A DNA stretch of 64,000 bases, taken from Aquitalea aquatica (lineage in GTDB: Bacteria > Pseudomonadota > Gammaproteobacteria > Burkholderiales > Chromobacteriaceae). Shown here piece by piece: positions 35,676 to 43,602 of this stretch (its first letter is position 1; each line of letters begins with the position of its first letter). Under the pieces are notes generated by a model, which was not told where the DNA came from, did no database searches, and saw nothing but the letters and a program-made list of their open reading frames with translations. A program made the translations under genes and the position numbers. The stretch lies in the NCBI RefSeq assembly GCF_013911085.1, contig NZ_JACERN010000023.1, positions 124,001-188,000 of the forward strand. Reading direction: 5' to 3'.

Positions 35676-37292
35676 TCAGGCATGTGCCGGGGCTGGGGCA
35701 AAACTGCCCGCCTGCGCCATGCGCCACATGCGGCCATAAAACTCGGCCTTGATGTCGCTGCCCAGCAGTTCGCCGGGCTGCAAAAACACATGCAGCTGCG
35801 AGTACAGGCGGATTTCGGTATCGCTCACCCGCCGTACCAGATGATGGGCGGCCAGTTGCTCCGGGTGGGTAAGGCCGGCGGCAGCCAGCATCTCGGCCAG
35901 CGCATGCAGGGTGTTGCGGTGGAAGTGAAACACCCGCTCGGCCTTGTCCGGCACCACCAGTGCGCGCTGGCGTAGCGGGTCTTGCGTGGCCACGCCAGTG
36001 GGGCAGCGGTTGGTATGGCAGCTCTGGCTCTGGATGCAGCCCACGGCAAACATGAAGCCGCGGGCCGAGTTGGCCCAGTCGGCCCCGATGGCCAGCACGC
36101 TGGCAATATCAAAGGCGCTGATGATCTTGCCGCTGGCACCCAGCTTGATCTGGTCGCGCAGCTTCAGCCCCACCAGGGTGTTGTGCACGAACAGCAGGCC
36201 TTCGCGCAGCGGTACGCCGATATGGTCGGTAAATTCCAGCGGTGCCGCGCCGGTGCCGCCTTCCTTGCCGTCCACCACAATGAAGTCCGGCAGGATGCCG
36301 CTTTCCAGCATGGCCTTGGCAATGGCCATGAATTCCCACGGATGGCCCAGGCAGAATTTGAAACCCACCGGCTTGCCGCCGGACAGCTCACGCAGCCGGG
36401 CAATAAAGGCCATCATCTCCAGCGGAGTGGAAAACGCGCTGTGGCCGGAGGGCGAGACGCAGTCCTGGCCCAGCGGCACGCCACGGGTGGTAGCGATTTC
36501 CGGCGTCACCTTGTGCTTGGGCAAAATGCCGCCGTGGCCCGGTTTGGCTCCCTGGCTGAGCTTGATCTCGATCATCTTCACCTGCGGGTTTTGCGCCTGG
36601 GCGGCAAAGCGTTCCGCATCGAAATGGCCCTCGGCATCGCGACAGCCAAAATACCCGCTACCCAGCTCCCATACCAGGTCGCCGCCGTGCTCCAGATGGT
36701 AAGGGCTGATGCTGCCCTCGCCGGTGTCGTGGTAGAAGCCGCCTTGCTTGGCCCCCTGATTGAGCGCACGGATGGCATTGGCGCTGAGTGCGCCAAAACT
36801 CATGGCCGAGATATTGAATACCGATGCCGAGTAGGGCTGGCGGCATTGCGGGCCGCCAATGGTGATCCGAAAGCCGGCCGGATCGCTGCGTGGTGCCGGG
36901 CGGATGGAGTGGCTGATGAATTCGAAGCCGCTACCATAGACATTCAGCATGGTGCCGAAGGGCTTGTCCGAGGCTACGTTCTTGGCACGGGTATAAACCA
37001 GCGAGCGCTGGTCGCGGGAGAAGGGCAGCTGTTCGCCATCGGCTTCCAGCAGGTATTGGCGGATTTCCGGGCGGATGGTTTCCACCAGATAGCGGATATT
37101 GCCCAGTATCGGATAGTTGCGTCGTACCGCGTGGCGGGTTTGCGTGAGGTCCAGTACGCCGACCAGGCTGAGAGCAAGGGCCGCCAGGGTGAAGGGCCAC
37201 AGCCCTTCGATCTGGTGCAGGGTCAGGCCGATCAGGCTGAACACGATGCAGGCGACAAAAAAGGCATAGCGGCTGAGCAGGGACAGATTCAT
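35676..37292 (-). CDS. FMN-binding glutamate-synthase-family protein
   Basis: A 538-residue protein with two N-terminal hydrophobic segments (RYAFFVACIVFSLIGLTL, LWPFTLAALALSLVGVL) and a GltB-like FMN barrel. The barrel shows SFGALSANAIRALNQGAKQGGF, KPGHGGILP and VDGKEGGTGAAPLEF. CIQSQSCHTNRC gives the C-x5-C-x4-C pattern of the [3Fe-4S] cluster. It lacks the glutaminase domain of true glutamate synthase, so it is a membrane-anchored relative of unproven activity. ATG 37292 is preferred to the frame's first start because GGAG precedes it. Confidence 0.82.
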   Translation of the reverse strand: MNLSLLSRYAFFVACIVFSLIGLTLHQIEGLWPFTLAALALSLVGVLDLTQTRHAVRRNYPILGNIRYLVETIRPEIRQYLLEADGEQLPFSRDQRSLVYTRAKNVASDKPFGTMLNVYGSGFEFISHSIRPAPRSDPAGFRITIGGPQCRQPYSASVFNISAMSFGALSANAIRALNQGAKQGGFYHDTGEGSISPYHLEHGGDLVWELGSGYFGCRDAEGHFDAERFAAQAQNPQVKMIEIKLSQGAKPGHGGILPKHKVTPEIATTRGVPLGQDCVSPSGHSAFSTPLEMMAFIARLRELSGGKPVGFKFCLGHPWEFMAIAKAMLESGILPDFIVVDGKEGGTGAAPLEFTDHIGVPLREGLLFVHNTLVGLKLRDQIKLGASGKIISAFDIASVLAIGADWANSARGFMFAVGCIQSQSCHTNRCPTGVATQDPLRQRALVVPDKAERVFHFHRNTLHALAEMLAAAGLTHPEQLAAHHLVRRVSDTEIRLYSQLHVFLQPGELLGSDIKAEFYGRMWRMAQAGSFAPAPAHA

Positions 37293-37406
37293 GCGGGCTC
37301 CGGCAGGCAGGCTGAAACAGGTTGGAGCACGGCAAACCTGCTTGGTTGCCGGCAACGGTGTTTCAGCTTAGCGACTGCTCAGGCGCAATGCCATGCCCGG
37401 CGGTTT

Positions 37407-37814
37407 TCAATGAAAACGGACCGGTTCGCCCCCGGTGTCAAAAGCCAGGTAGCGCGACACATCACCACCGGTCTGGATGGTCTGGATCATGCGCTTAAGC
37501 GCGGCTTCGATGTCGGCTGCCGCAGGCGGGCGACCGGCTTTGCCGTCCAGACAGGCCACGAACACGATTTGCCAGGGCTCGCCCATGCGCGCTGATTCGG
37601 CCTGCAGGCTGGCAAAATCCACCAGCTCACTGGCGGCGCGGTCCAGGCACATGATGGGCAGCAGGATGCCGCCTTCGCCACGGGCAAAGCGCTCGGCCTC
37701 CTGCGGCTGGTGGTCGTCGTGCAGCACGGCCTTGGTAAATACCAGCAGCAGATGCTGTGGTTCGGCCTGCTGGCAGGCAGCGACCAGCAGCGCGTTGAAA
37801 TCGTGGATGTCCAT
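37407..37814 (-). CDS. Small conserved protein, often labelled RNR alpha
   Basis: A 135-residue soluble protein (PQHLLLVFTKAVLHDDHQP, GILLPIMCLD, WQIVFVACLDG, YLAFDTGGEPVRFH). Close relatives in betaproteobacteria are often labelled ribonucleotide reductase subunit alpha, but the protein is far too short and has none of that enzyme's motifs, so I treat the label as an error. Function unknown. ATG 37814 follows the natural N-terminus (MDIHDFNALL). It is divergent from an EamA gene. Confidence 0.65.
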   Translation of the reverse strand: MDIHDFNALLVAACQQAEPQHLLLVFTKAVLHDDHQPQEAERFARGEGGILLPIMCLDRAASELVDFASLQAESARMGEPWQIVFVACLDGKAGRPPAAADIEAALKRMIQTIQTGGDVSRYLAFDTGGEPVRFH

Positions 37815-37994
37815 GGTGATCAGTACTGGGCGAAAGTGGCAGCTTGCAGTGTGTGGTGTGGCTACCCTGTTTGCCATCCTCCGCTGGAACTAGTTGGCAG
37901 CGGCATTGGAATGAGTCATTTGATGGCAAGAAACAGGGAGCGGCGGCGGCATTTCCCACTTATGCTGGCAGGCATGACAAAGGGGAGAGTGGCA

Positions 37995-38855
37995 ATGCGA
38001 CGGGAAATGGCAGGACTGGTGGTGCTGGCCGCCTTGTGGGGGGCTTCGTTTCTGTTCATGCGGGTGGCTGTGCCCGCGCTGGGGCCATTTGTGCTGATTG
38101 CCTTGCGGCTGGGGCTGGCCTCGCTGGTGTTGTTGCCCATTTTGCTGCTGCGCGGCGGTCTGCCGCTGTGGCGGCAACATTGGCAGCGCATTGCGGTGGT
38201 GGGGGTGTTTCTGTCGGCCCTGCCATTCTGCCTGATTGCCTGGGCCAGCCTCAGCCTGCCGGCCGGCGTGGCGTCGGTACTGAACGCCACCACGCCGTTG
38301 ATGACCGCGCTGTGGGCCATGCCACTGGCGGGTGAGCGCATGAGCGTGCCACGGGCGGCCGGCTTGTCGCTGGGCTTGGCCGGTGTGCTGGTGTTGATGC
38401 TGGGGCGCGGGGCTGCTTTCGATGTGCAGACTTTGCTACCGGTGCTGGCCATGCTGGGTGCCACGGCTTGTTATGGCTGGTCCGGTCACATGGCCAAGCG
38501 CTGGCTGCCCGGCCTGCCTTCGCTGGTGACAGCCACCGGCAGCCTGTTCAGCGGGGCCGTACTGGTGACGCCACTGGCCTTGCTTACCCTGCCGGCCCAG
38601 ATGCCATCGGCCACGGTCTGGGGCGCGGTGGTGATGCTGGCGCTGGGCAGCACCGCCCTGGCCTATCTGATTTTCTATTGGCTGATCGACAAACTGGGTG
38701 CCACCCGCGCCAGCAGCGTCACTTATCTGGTGCCGGTATTCGGCGTGCTGTGGGGGAGCCTGTTGCTGGCCGAGCCGGTGGGCGTGCTGATGCTGCTGGG
38801 CGGGCTGCTGATTCTGTGCGGGGTATTGCTGCTGGGCTGGCGCCGTGCTGGCTGA
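37995..38855 (+). CDS. EamA-family (DMT) transporter
   Basis: A 286-residue ten-segment membrane protein of the RhaT/EamA group (LVVLAALWGASFLFMRVAVPALGPF; LNATTPLMTALWAMPLAGERMS; YLVPVFGVLWGSLLLAEP). These export small metabolites. ATG 37995 has GGGAGAG before it; an in-frame ATG lies at 37974. The substrate is unknown. The gene converges on the envZ-like gene 23 bases away with no visible terminator hairpin. Confidence 0.8.
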   Translation: MRREMAGLVVLAALWGASFLFMRVAVPALGPFVLIALRLGLASLVLLPILLLRGGLPLWRQHWQRIAVVGVFLSALPFCLIAWASLSLPAGVASVLNATTPLMTALWAMPLAGERMSVPRAAGLSLGLAGVLVLMLGRGAAFDVQTLLPVLAMLGATACYGWSGHMAKRWLPGLPSLVTATGSLFSGAVLVTPLALLTLPAQMPSATVWGAVVMLALGSTALAYLIFYWLIDKLGATRASSVTYLVPVFGVLWGSLLLAEPVGVLMLLGGLLILCGVLLLGWRRAG

Positions 38856-38878
38856 GCGAAGCGGCACCAGCCTTCACT

Positions 38879-40204
38879 TCAGGCGCTGATTGGTACGGTC
38901 TGGCCGAGTGGCAGCAGGATACGAATGCGAAAGCCGCCATCGGCCTCGTCGGCAAACTGCAGCTGGCCGTGGTGCTGTTTGACCACGCGCGACACGATGG
39001 CCAGCCCCAGTCCGCTGCCACCATCGGTACCGCGGTGTTCGGCCAGCCGTTCGAACGGGGCCAGTGCCGATTCACGCAGTGCGGCGGGAATGCCAGCACC
39101 GTGGTCGATCACGCTCAGCTCAGCCATGCCGTTGCGCTGGTCGATTTCCACCCGTACCGGCGGTTTGCCATAGCGGCGGGCATTTTCCAGCAGATTGGAC
39201 AGCAGCCGCTCCAGTGCCAGCGCATCGGCCTGCAGTTCCGGTTCGGCATGACGGACCAGGCTGACATCCAGTCCACTGCGGGCCAGACGGGCCACCACGC
39301 TGTCGGCCAGTTCTGCCAGTGCTACCGGTTCCAGCCGCGCTGATTCCTCGGCACGGGCAAAGTCGATGAACTGGCGCACAATACGTGACAGCTCGTCGAT
39401 GTCCGCCAGCATGTCCGGTGTGTCCGGGCTGCTGTCCTGCAACTCCAGCATCAGCTTCAGTCGGGTCAGCGGGGTGCGCAGGTCGTGCGACAGTCCGGCC
39501 AGCATCAGCCGGCGTTCGCGGGCCGCGCTATCCAGTGCGCTGGCCATGTGGTTGAAGCCACGTGCCAGGGCCGCCAGCTCTCGCGGGCCGTCTTCGCACA
39601 GTGGCGGCGGCATATTGCCACGTGCCAGCTCACGCGAGGCCTCCACTACCTTGCCAATCGGGCGGGTGATGCGCCAGGCCACCAGTGAAGCCAGCAAGGT
39701 GGCCAGCAGGGTGGCCAGCAAGGCGGCCTGCATCAGTGAGTAGATGGGGCGGTCACTGTAGCGACCAAAGGGAATCACCAGCCAGTAAGGGGTGTCCAGC
39801 ACATGCAGGTTGACCCACAGCTCGTTGCGGTCTTCGCGGTGCACCATATAGCCGCGCACGGTGTCGTCCAGCCCCTTGCTCAGCCGGCTGACCAGGCTGT
39901 CGGCCACGCGTGGCAGCTCGGTGTCGAACTGCTGCCTGGCCGCCGCTTGTTGCGGCAGCAGGCGCGGCAGGCCGGGGCGGTTGTAGCTGGCCAGAAACGC
40001 GGTACGCTGGGCGGGGTTCATATTGTCCATTGAGCCTTCGAGGAAGGCCAGCGTATCCACCACCTGGGCATACAGCTGCTTGTCCATCAGCTTGTGGCGC
40101 TCACCCGCCGCGATATAGACCGTGACGATCTGGGTGGTGACCACCACCACCACTACCAGCACGATCAGGCGAAACAGCAGGGAACCGGCAAGGCGTCGCA
40201 ACAC
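38879..40204 (-). CDS. Sensor histidine kinase, EnvZ-like
   Basis: A 441-residue membrane kinase. Segment one is LFRLIVLVVVVVVTTQIVTVYIAAG, then a periplasmic domain of about 130 residues, and segment two is AALLATLLATLLASLVAW, followed by a HAMP domain (ITRPIGKVVEASRELARGNMP). The H-box is LAGLSHDLRTPLTRLKL, the N-box NLLENARRYG, and the G-boxes DHGAGIP and GGSGLGLAI. Architecture and partner match EnvZ/OmpR-type systems. It starts three bases after the regulator gene. The stimulus is unknown. Confidence 0.88.
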   Translation of the reverse strand: MLRRLAGSLLFRLIVLVVVVVVTTQIVTVYIAAGERHKLMDKQLYAQVVDTLAFLEGSMDNMNPAQRTAFLASYNRPGLPRLLPQQAAARQQFDTELPRVADSLVSRLSKGLDDTVRGYMVHREDRNELWVNLHVLDTPYWLVIPFGRYSDRPIYSLMQAALLATLLATLLASLVAWRITRPIGKVVEASRELARGNMPPPLCEDGPRELAALARGFNHMASALDSAARERRLMLAGLSHDLRTPLTRLKLMLELQDSSPDTPDMLADIDELSRIVRQFIDFARAEESARLEPVALAELADSVVARLARSGLDVSLVRHAEPELQADALALERLLSNLLENARRYGKPPVRVEIDQRNGMAELSVIDHGAGIPAALRESALAPFERLAEHRGTDGGSGLGLAIVSRVVKQHHGQLQFADEADGGFRIRILLPLGQTVPISA

Positions 40205-40207
40205 CGC

Positions 40208-40933
40208 TTACTCCCGCTCGCTGCCGTCGGGCACGAAGACATAGCCGTAGCCCCACACGGTCTGGATGAAGCGCAGGGGGCTGTCGCCGCCTTCCAGCGT
40301 CTTGCGCAGGCGGGAAATGTGCACGTCGATGCTGCGATCCAGCGATTCGCCATTGCCCTTGCCCAGCGCCATTTCCATCAACTGTTCACGGGTGAGCGGG
40401 CGGCGCGGATGCGTGGCCAGTACGGTGAGCACGGCAAATTCGGCGGTGGTGAGTGACAGGGCTTGCTGGTTTTTCAGCAGTTCGCGCCGTCCCAGATTGA
40501 GCTGGAACTCGCCAAACTCGATCACTTCGTCGGACTCGTGGCGGGCGGCCAGTGCTGGGGTGGCATGGTGGCGGCGCAGTACCGACTGGATGCGGGCGGT
40601 CAGCTCGCGCGGGTTGAAGGGCTTGGGCAGATAGTCGTCTGCACCCATTTCCAGCCCGAGAATGCGGTCCACATCTTCGCCGCGCGCGGTCAGCATGATG
40701 ACGGGCACCGTCTCGCCCTGGGCGCGCAGGCGGCGCACCACGGCCAGGCCGTCATCGCCTGGCATCATCACGTCCAGCACCATCAGGTCCGGGCGGTTTC
40801 GCGCCAGTTTGCGGTCGAGTTCGCGGGCATCCGGCAGGGTGTCAACCACATAACCCTGCTGTCCCAGGTAGCGGGTAAGCAGCTCGCGCAGTTTGGCGTC
40901 GTCGTCGACGATAAGAATCTTGTTGTGTTCCAT
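40208..40933 (-). CDS. OmpR-type response regulator
   Basis: A 241-residue regulator: receiver domain (LIVDDDAKLRELLTRYL; phospho-acceptor Asp54 in LDVMMPGDDG; Lys in YLPKPFNPRELTARI) and C-terminal winged helix (SLTTAEFAVLTVLATHPRRPLTREQL and SIDVHISRLRKTLE, TVWGYGYVFVPD). AAGGAAA precedes ATG 40933. The closest match by eye is OmpR of beta- and gammaproteobacteria. The region upstream carries tandem 10-base repeats that fit an OmpR-type operator shared with the divergent small exported gene. Confidence 0.88.
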   Translation of the reverse strand: MEHNKILIVDDDAKLRELLTRYLGQQGYVVDTLPDARELDRKLARNRPDLMVLDVMMPGDDGLAVVRRLRAQGETVPVIMLTARGEDVDRILGLEMGADDYLPKPFNPRELTARIQSVLRRHHATPALAARHESDEVIEFGEFQLNLGRRELLKNQQALSLTTAEFAVLTVLATHPRRPLTREQLMEMALGKGNGESLDRSIDVHISRLRKTLEGGDSPLRFIQTVWGYGYVFVPDGSERE

Positions 40934-41041
40934 GGTGTTTTCCTTGAGCGCACGGCGCGGCAAAGCGGCAGGCATGCTGATGGCAAAGCTTAACCCGGCC
41001 CAGCCGGCTAGGCGATGGTGGATCATGAATTTCTGTTAAAC

Positions 41042-41081
41042 GTTATCTGCCGTTCACAAAAGTTAACATTTGGTAACATGT
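41042..41081 (+). promoter_or_regulatory. Tandem decamer array, candidate OmpR-type operator
   Basis: Four consecutive 10-base units start at 41042, 41052, 41062 and 41072 with GTTATC, GTTCAC, GTTAAC and GGTAAC. Ten-base direct repeats are the mode of DNA recognition by OmpR/PhoB regulators, and GGTAACATGT resembles OmpR half-sites. The array ends just above the predicted -35 of the gene at 41149, whose -35 is poor, as at activated promoters. Confidence 0.55.
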
Positions 41082-41109
41082 GACACACGGATGCGCAAAG
41101 GCCGCCTTC

Positions 41110-41115
41110 TACACT
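41110..41115 (+). promoter_or_regulatory. -10 element of the small exported protein gene
   Basis: TACACT at 41110-41115. No good -35 lies 17 bases upstream, but the decamer array does, which suggests activator dependence. Inference only. Confidence 0.35.
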
Positions 41116-41148
41116 GGGATCGTGTGCTGCATGCCGGAGATTTTTATT

Positions 41149-41361
41149 ATGAAAAAGTCATTGATTTTAAACATTTTTGCCATTGCTGCCCTGAGTCTGG
41201 GCGCGACGGCGCAAGCCGCCGAACGCGGCGGTAATGGTGCCGATATCCGCGAGGCGCGCCAGTTGGCCGCACAGAGCACGCAAGTGGCGACGCCTGCTGC
41301 CGGATACACCGTGCCGGATGGCGCATCGACCTCGATGCGCCGTCCTAGCGGTGAGAAGTAA
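41149..41361 (+). CDS. Small exported protein, 70 residues
   Basis: Signal peptide MKKSLILNIFAIAALSLGATAQA, then a short mature chain of about 47 residues rich in Ala, Arg, Ser and Thr (ERGGNGADIREARQLAAQST), with no cysteine and no recognised domain. GGAG lies about 10 bases before ATG 41149. It is divergent from the OmpR-type gene, directly below the decamer array, so it is the best candidate target of that system. I do not recognise a family. Confidence 0.6.
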   Translation: MKKSLILNIFAIAALSLGATAQAAERGGNGADIREARQLAAQSTQVATPAAGYTVPDGASTSMRRPSGEK

Positions 41362-41451
41362 GCACCATCGTCATTCATGTCCATCAGCCTTCTGCCGTTA
41401 TGCCGCTGAGTCAGCATGGCAGGAGGCGTAATGTCAGGTTAAAATGAAGCC

Positions 41452-41823
41452 ATGAAGTACCATGCCATTTATGTCTTGCTGTTTGCCTCGGTGACGGCAT
41501 TCGCCTTGCCGGCGCTGGCGCAGGGCCCAAATGGCGCGGAGGACGGCGCGGCGGAATTCCAGCGTTTCCCACCCCGGCAATCTGCCGGAGAGGAACGCCG
41601 CTTGCGCAATCTGCGTCTGAAAGAGGCCGTGCAGGCCGGTGACTTGTCGCCGGAAGACGCACGGCGCCTGCAGCGTCGCCATCCTCCGGGGGGGCCGCCT
41701 GCGGGTGGCATGGGCGAACCTGACCGTTTTGCACCGGATGGTTTTTCACATCCTCCGCCGGGGCAGCGCAATTTCTGGCGCGACAAGCGACAAAAGGCTC
41801 AGGAGCAATTCCAGAACGATTGA
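41452..41823 (+). CDS. Hypothetical secreted Pro/Arg-rich protein
   Basis: 123 residues with signal peptide MKYHAIYVLLFASVTAFALPALA. The mature chain has a charged helical stretch (RRLRNLRLKEAVQAGDLSPEDARRLQRR) like the helical motif of small periplasmic stress proteins, then a Pro/Gly-rich part and a basic tail (RDKRQKAQEQFQND). No cysteine. No clear ribosome binding site precedes the ATG. It lies 90 bases after the small exported gene and 49 before the Cys-repeat gene, possibly one transcript. Function unknown. Confidence 0.55.
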   Translation: MKYHAIYVLLFASVTAFALPALAQGPNGAEDGAAEFQRFPPRQSAGEERRLRNLRLKEAVQAGDLSPEDARRLQRRHPPGGPPAGGMGEPDRFAPDGFSHPPPGQRNFWRDKRQKAQEQFQND

Positions 41824-41872
41824 TCCGGCTATCTTTAGTAGCCGGACATTGCCAGTGGCAAGGATCACGGCC

Positions 41873-42340
41873 TTGAACAAAGCTTGGGGTAGGTGGAGTA
41901 AGGGCAACTGGCTGGTGGGTTTGGCCATGTTGGCAGGGATGATGTGGTCGGCGCCAGTGCTGGCCGCCCCGGACTGTGACAAGGCCATGGCACCGCAACG
42001 CTGTGCCAGTTACCGGCAAGGCTGGCTCAGTTGTTCAGATCTGACCGCTGGGTCGCGTCGCGCCTGTATCGAACAGTTCACCCCGGCGCTCAGTTGCCAG
42101 CGCAGCCGTGATGCCCGGCGCTGTGAAGCCTTGCTGGCGGCACAGGCTGCCTGCGAGGGGAGCGAGGGGCTGGCTCGACGGCTGTGTGTGCGTGAGCGAC
42201 TGCCCGCAGCCGATTGCAGCCGCGCCAGCGACAAGGCCCGCTGCGAGCAGCGGGCGGCGGCAGAGCAAAGTTGTGCTGAAACTGCGGCCCAGCAAGGACG
42301 AGAATGTGTACGCAAGGCACTGGCTCCTTCAGGTGACTGA
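41873..42340 (+). CDS. Secreted 12-Cys protein with three 40-residue repeats
   Basis: About 155 residues from a proposed TTG start at 41873 (AAGG upstream; GTG 41855 is an alternative). A signal peptide with basic n-region ends at VLA-A. The mature chain has exactly 12 cysteines, at 35, 44, 54, 65 / 75, 84, 94, 105 / 115, 124, 134, 145. The spacing C-x8-C-x9-C-x10-C-x9 is repeated three times without deviation, with Arg before the second Cys of every repeat. Sequence between cysteines is divergent and helix-prone. The pairs C-x9-C...C-x9-C recall twin-CX9C helical hairpins. I know no named bacterial family for it. A terminator follows at once. Confidence 0.65.
   Translation: MNKAWGRWSKGNWLVGLAMLAGMMWSAPVLAAPDCDKAMAPQRCASYRQGWLSCSDLTAGSRRACIEQFTPALSCQRSRDARRCEALLAAQAACEGSEGLARRLCVRERLPAADCSRASDKARCEQRAAAEQSCAETAAQQGRECVRKALAPSGD
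41975..42337 (+). repeat. Three 120-bp coding repeats of the 12-Cys protein
   Basis: Units at 41975-42094, 42095-42214 and 42215-42337. They are defined by cysteine register, not DNA identity; the nucleotide sequences have diverged. Confidence 0.75.
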
Positions 42341-42354
42341 AACCGCCACAAAAC

Positions 42355-42385
42355 AAAACCCCGCTGTCACGACAGCGGGGTTTTT
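42355..42385. terminator. Intrinsic terminator after the 12-Cys gene
   Basis: Stem ACCCCGCTGTC / GACAGCGGGGT with A- and T-tracts on either side. It can also serve the convergent quinone oxidoreductase gene. Confidence 0.9.
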
Positions 42386-42411
42386 CATGCAGAGCAGCTA
42401 CTCGCAGGTAC

Positions 42412-43386
42412 TCAGGGCAGCAGAATGATGGAGCCGGTGGTGCGGCGGCCTTCCAGATCACGGTGTGCAGTCGCTGCGGCAGCCAGCGGGTAACTGGTGG
42501 ATGGCTTGACCTGCACCGCCCCGGCGGCAATGCGTTCGAACAAGGCCGCCGCCGAAGCTTCCAGTTCCTCGCGCTGGGCAATGTAGTCTCCCAGCTTGGG
42601 CCGGGTGAAAAACAGCGAGCCTTTTTGCGATAGCAGCAGCGGTTCGAATGCCGGCACCGCTCCCGAGGCATTGCCGAAGCTGACGAAAGTACCACGCGGG
42701 GCCAGGCTGTTCAGCGACATTTCAAAGGTGCTTTTGCCCACTGAGTCGTATACCACCGGCACGCCCTTGCCGCCGGTGATCTCGCGTACCCGCGCCACCA
42801 CATCTTCCTCGCTGTAGTTGATGACATGGGCGCAGCCCAGCTGGCGGGCCAGTTCGCCCTTGGCCGCCGAGCCGACCGTGCCGATCACCTGTACCCCAAG
42901 CGAATTGAGCCACTGCACGGCGATCTGGCCTACGCCACCTGCGGCGGCATGCCACAGTACGGTCATACCGGGCTGCACGGCAAAGGTGCGGCGGATCAGG
43001 TACTCCACGGTCATGCCCTGCAGCATGATGCAGGCGGCCACTTCATCGCTGATGCTGTCCGGCAGCCTGACCAGTACCGCTGCGGGAATCAGCCGGACCG
43101 TGCTGTAGGCTCCCAACGGCCCGCCGGCATAGGCGACGCGGTCGCCCACTTGCAGCTGTGTCACGCCTTCCCCTACTGCGTCCACTACCCCGGCCGCTTC
43201 GCTGCCCAGGCCACTGGGCAGGGCAATCGGATAGAGTCCGCTACGCTGGTAGGTATCGATGAAATTGATGCCGATGGCGCGGTGACGCAGGCGTACTTCG
43301 CCTGGGCCGGGTTCGCCGACACTGATGTTTTCCAGCTGCAGCACATCGGGTGACCCGGTGACATGAAAACGGATGGCCTGGCTCAT
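42412..43386 (-). CDS. qorA: NADPH:quinone oxidoreductase
   Basis: A 324-residue zinc-independent medium-chain dehydrogenase/reductase. Family segments are RHRAIGINFIDTYQRSGLYP, LPSGLGSEAAGVV and VLWHAAAGGVGQIAVQWLNSLG (nucleotide-binding), followed by YDSVGKSTFEMSLNSLAPRGTFVSFG. It reduces quinones using NADPH and probably protects against electrophiles. The length fits E. coli Qor (327). It is monocistronic and divergent from the H-NOX gene by 216 bases. Confidence 0.9.
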   Translation of the reverse strand: MSQAIRFHVTGSPDVLQLENISVGEPGPGEVRLRHRAIGINFIDTYQRSGLYPIALPSGLGSEAAGVVDAVGEGVTQLQVGDRVAYAGGPLGAYSTVRLIPAAVLVRLPDSISDEVAACIMLQGMTVEYLIRRTFAVQPGMTVLWHAAAGGVGQIAVQWLNSLGVQVIGTVGSAAKGELARQLGCAHVINYSEEDVVARVREITGGKGVPVVYDSVGKSTFEMSLNSLAPRGTFVSFGNASGAVPAFEPLLLSQKGSLFFTRPKLGDYIAQREELEASAAALFERIAAGAVQVKPSTSYPLAAAATAHRDLEGRRTTGSIILLP

Positions 43387-43602
43387 GGAATCGTCCTTTT
43401 TTCAGCATGATGACAGGCTGTCGAGTCTGCACCGCAGGCTAGTACCACGCAAGCCGTCTGCAGAGAACAGAGTGTTTGCCGTGGGCGATGACTTGGTGTT
43501 TGTCCCGTTTTCTTCCTACATTGAATCCATGGTGCCTTGCAGCGTGCAGGGTTAATCGTAGCGGGCGGAGCAGCGCATGCAAGCCACACGAAGGGAACAA
43601 GC

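Noticed and set aside
35982-37595. 537-codon plus-strand frame
   Set aside because: Antisense to the glutamate-synthase-like gene, which has intact FMN and Fe-S motifs.
43387-43602. Sigma-54 or NsrR site before the H-NOX gene
   Set aside because: GGTGCCTTGCAGC superficially resembles a -24/-12 promoter, but spacing and conserved bases do not fit, and no NsrR palindrome is visible.
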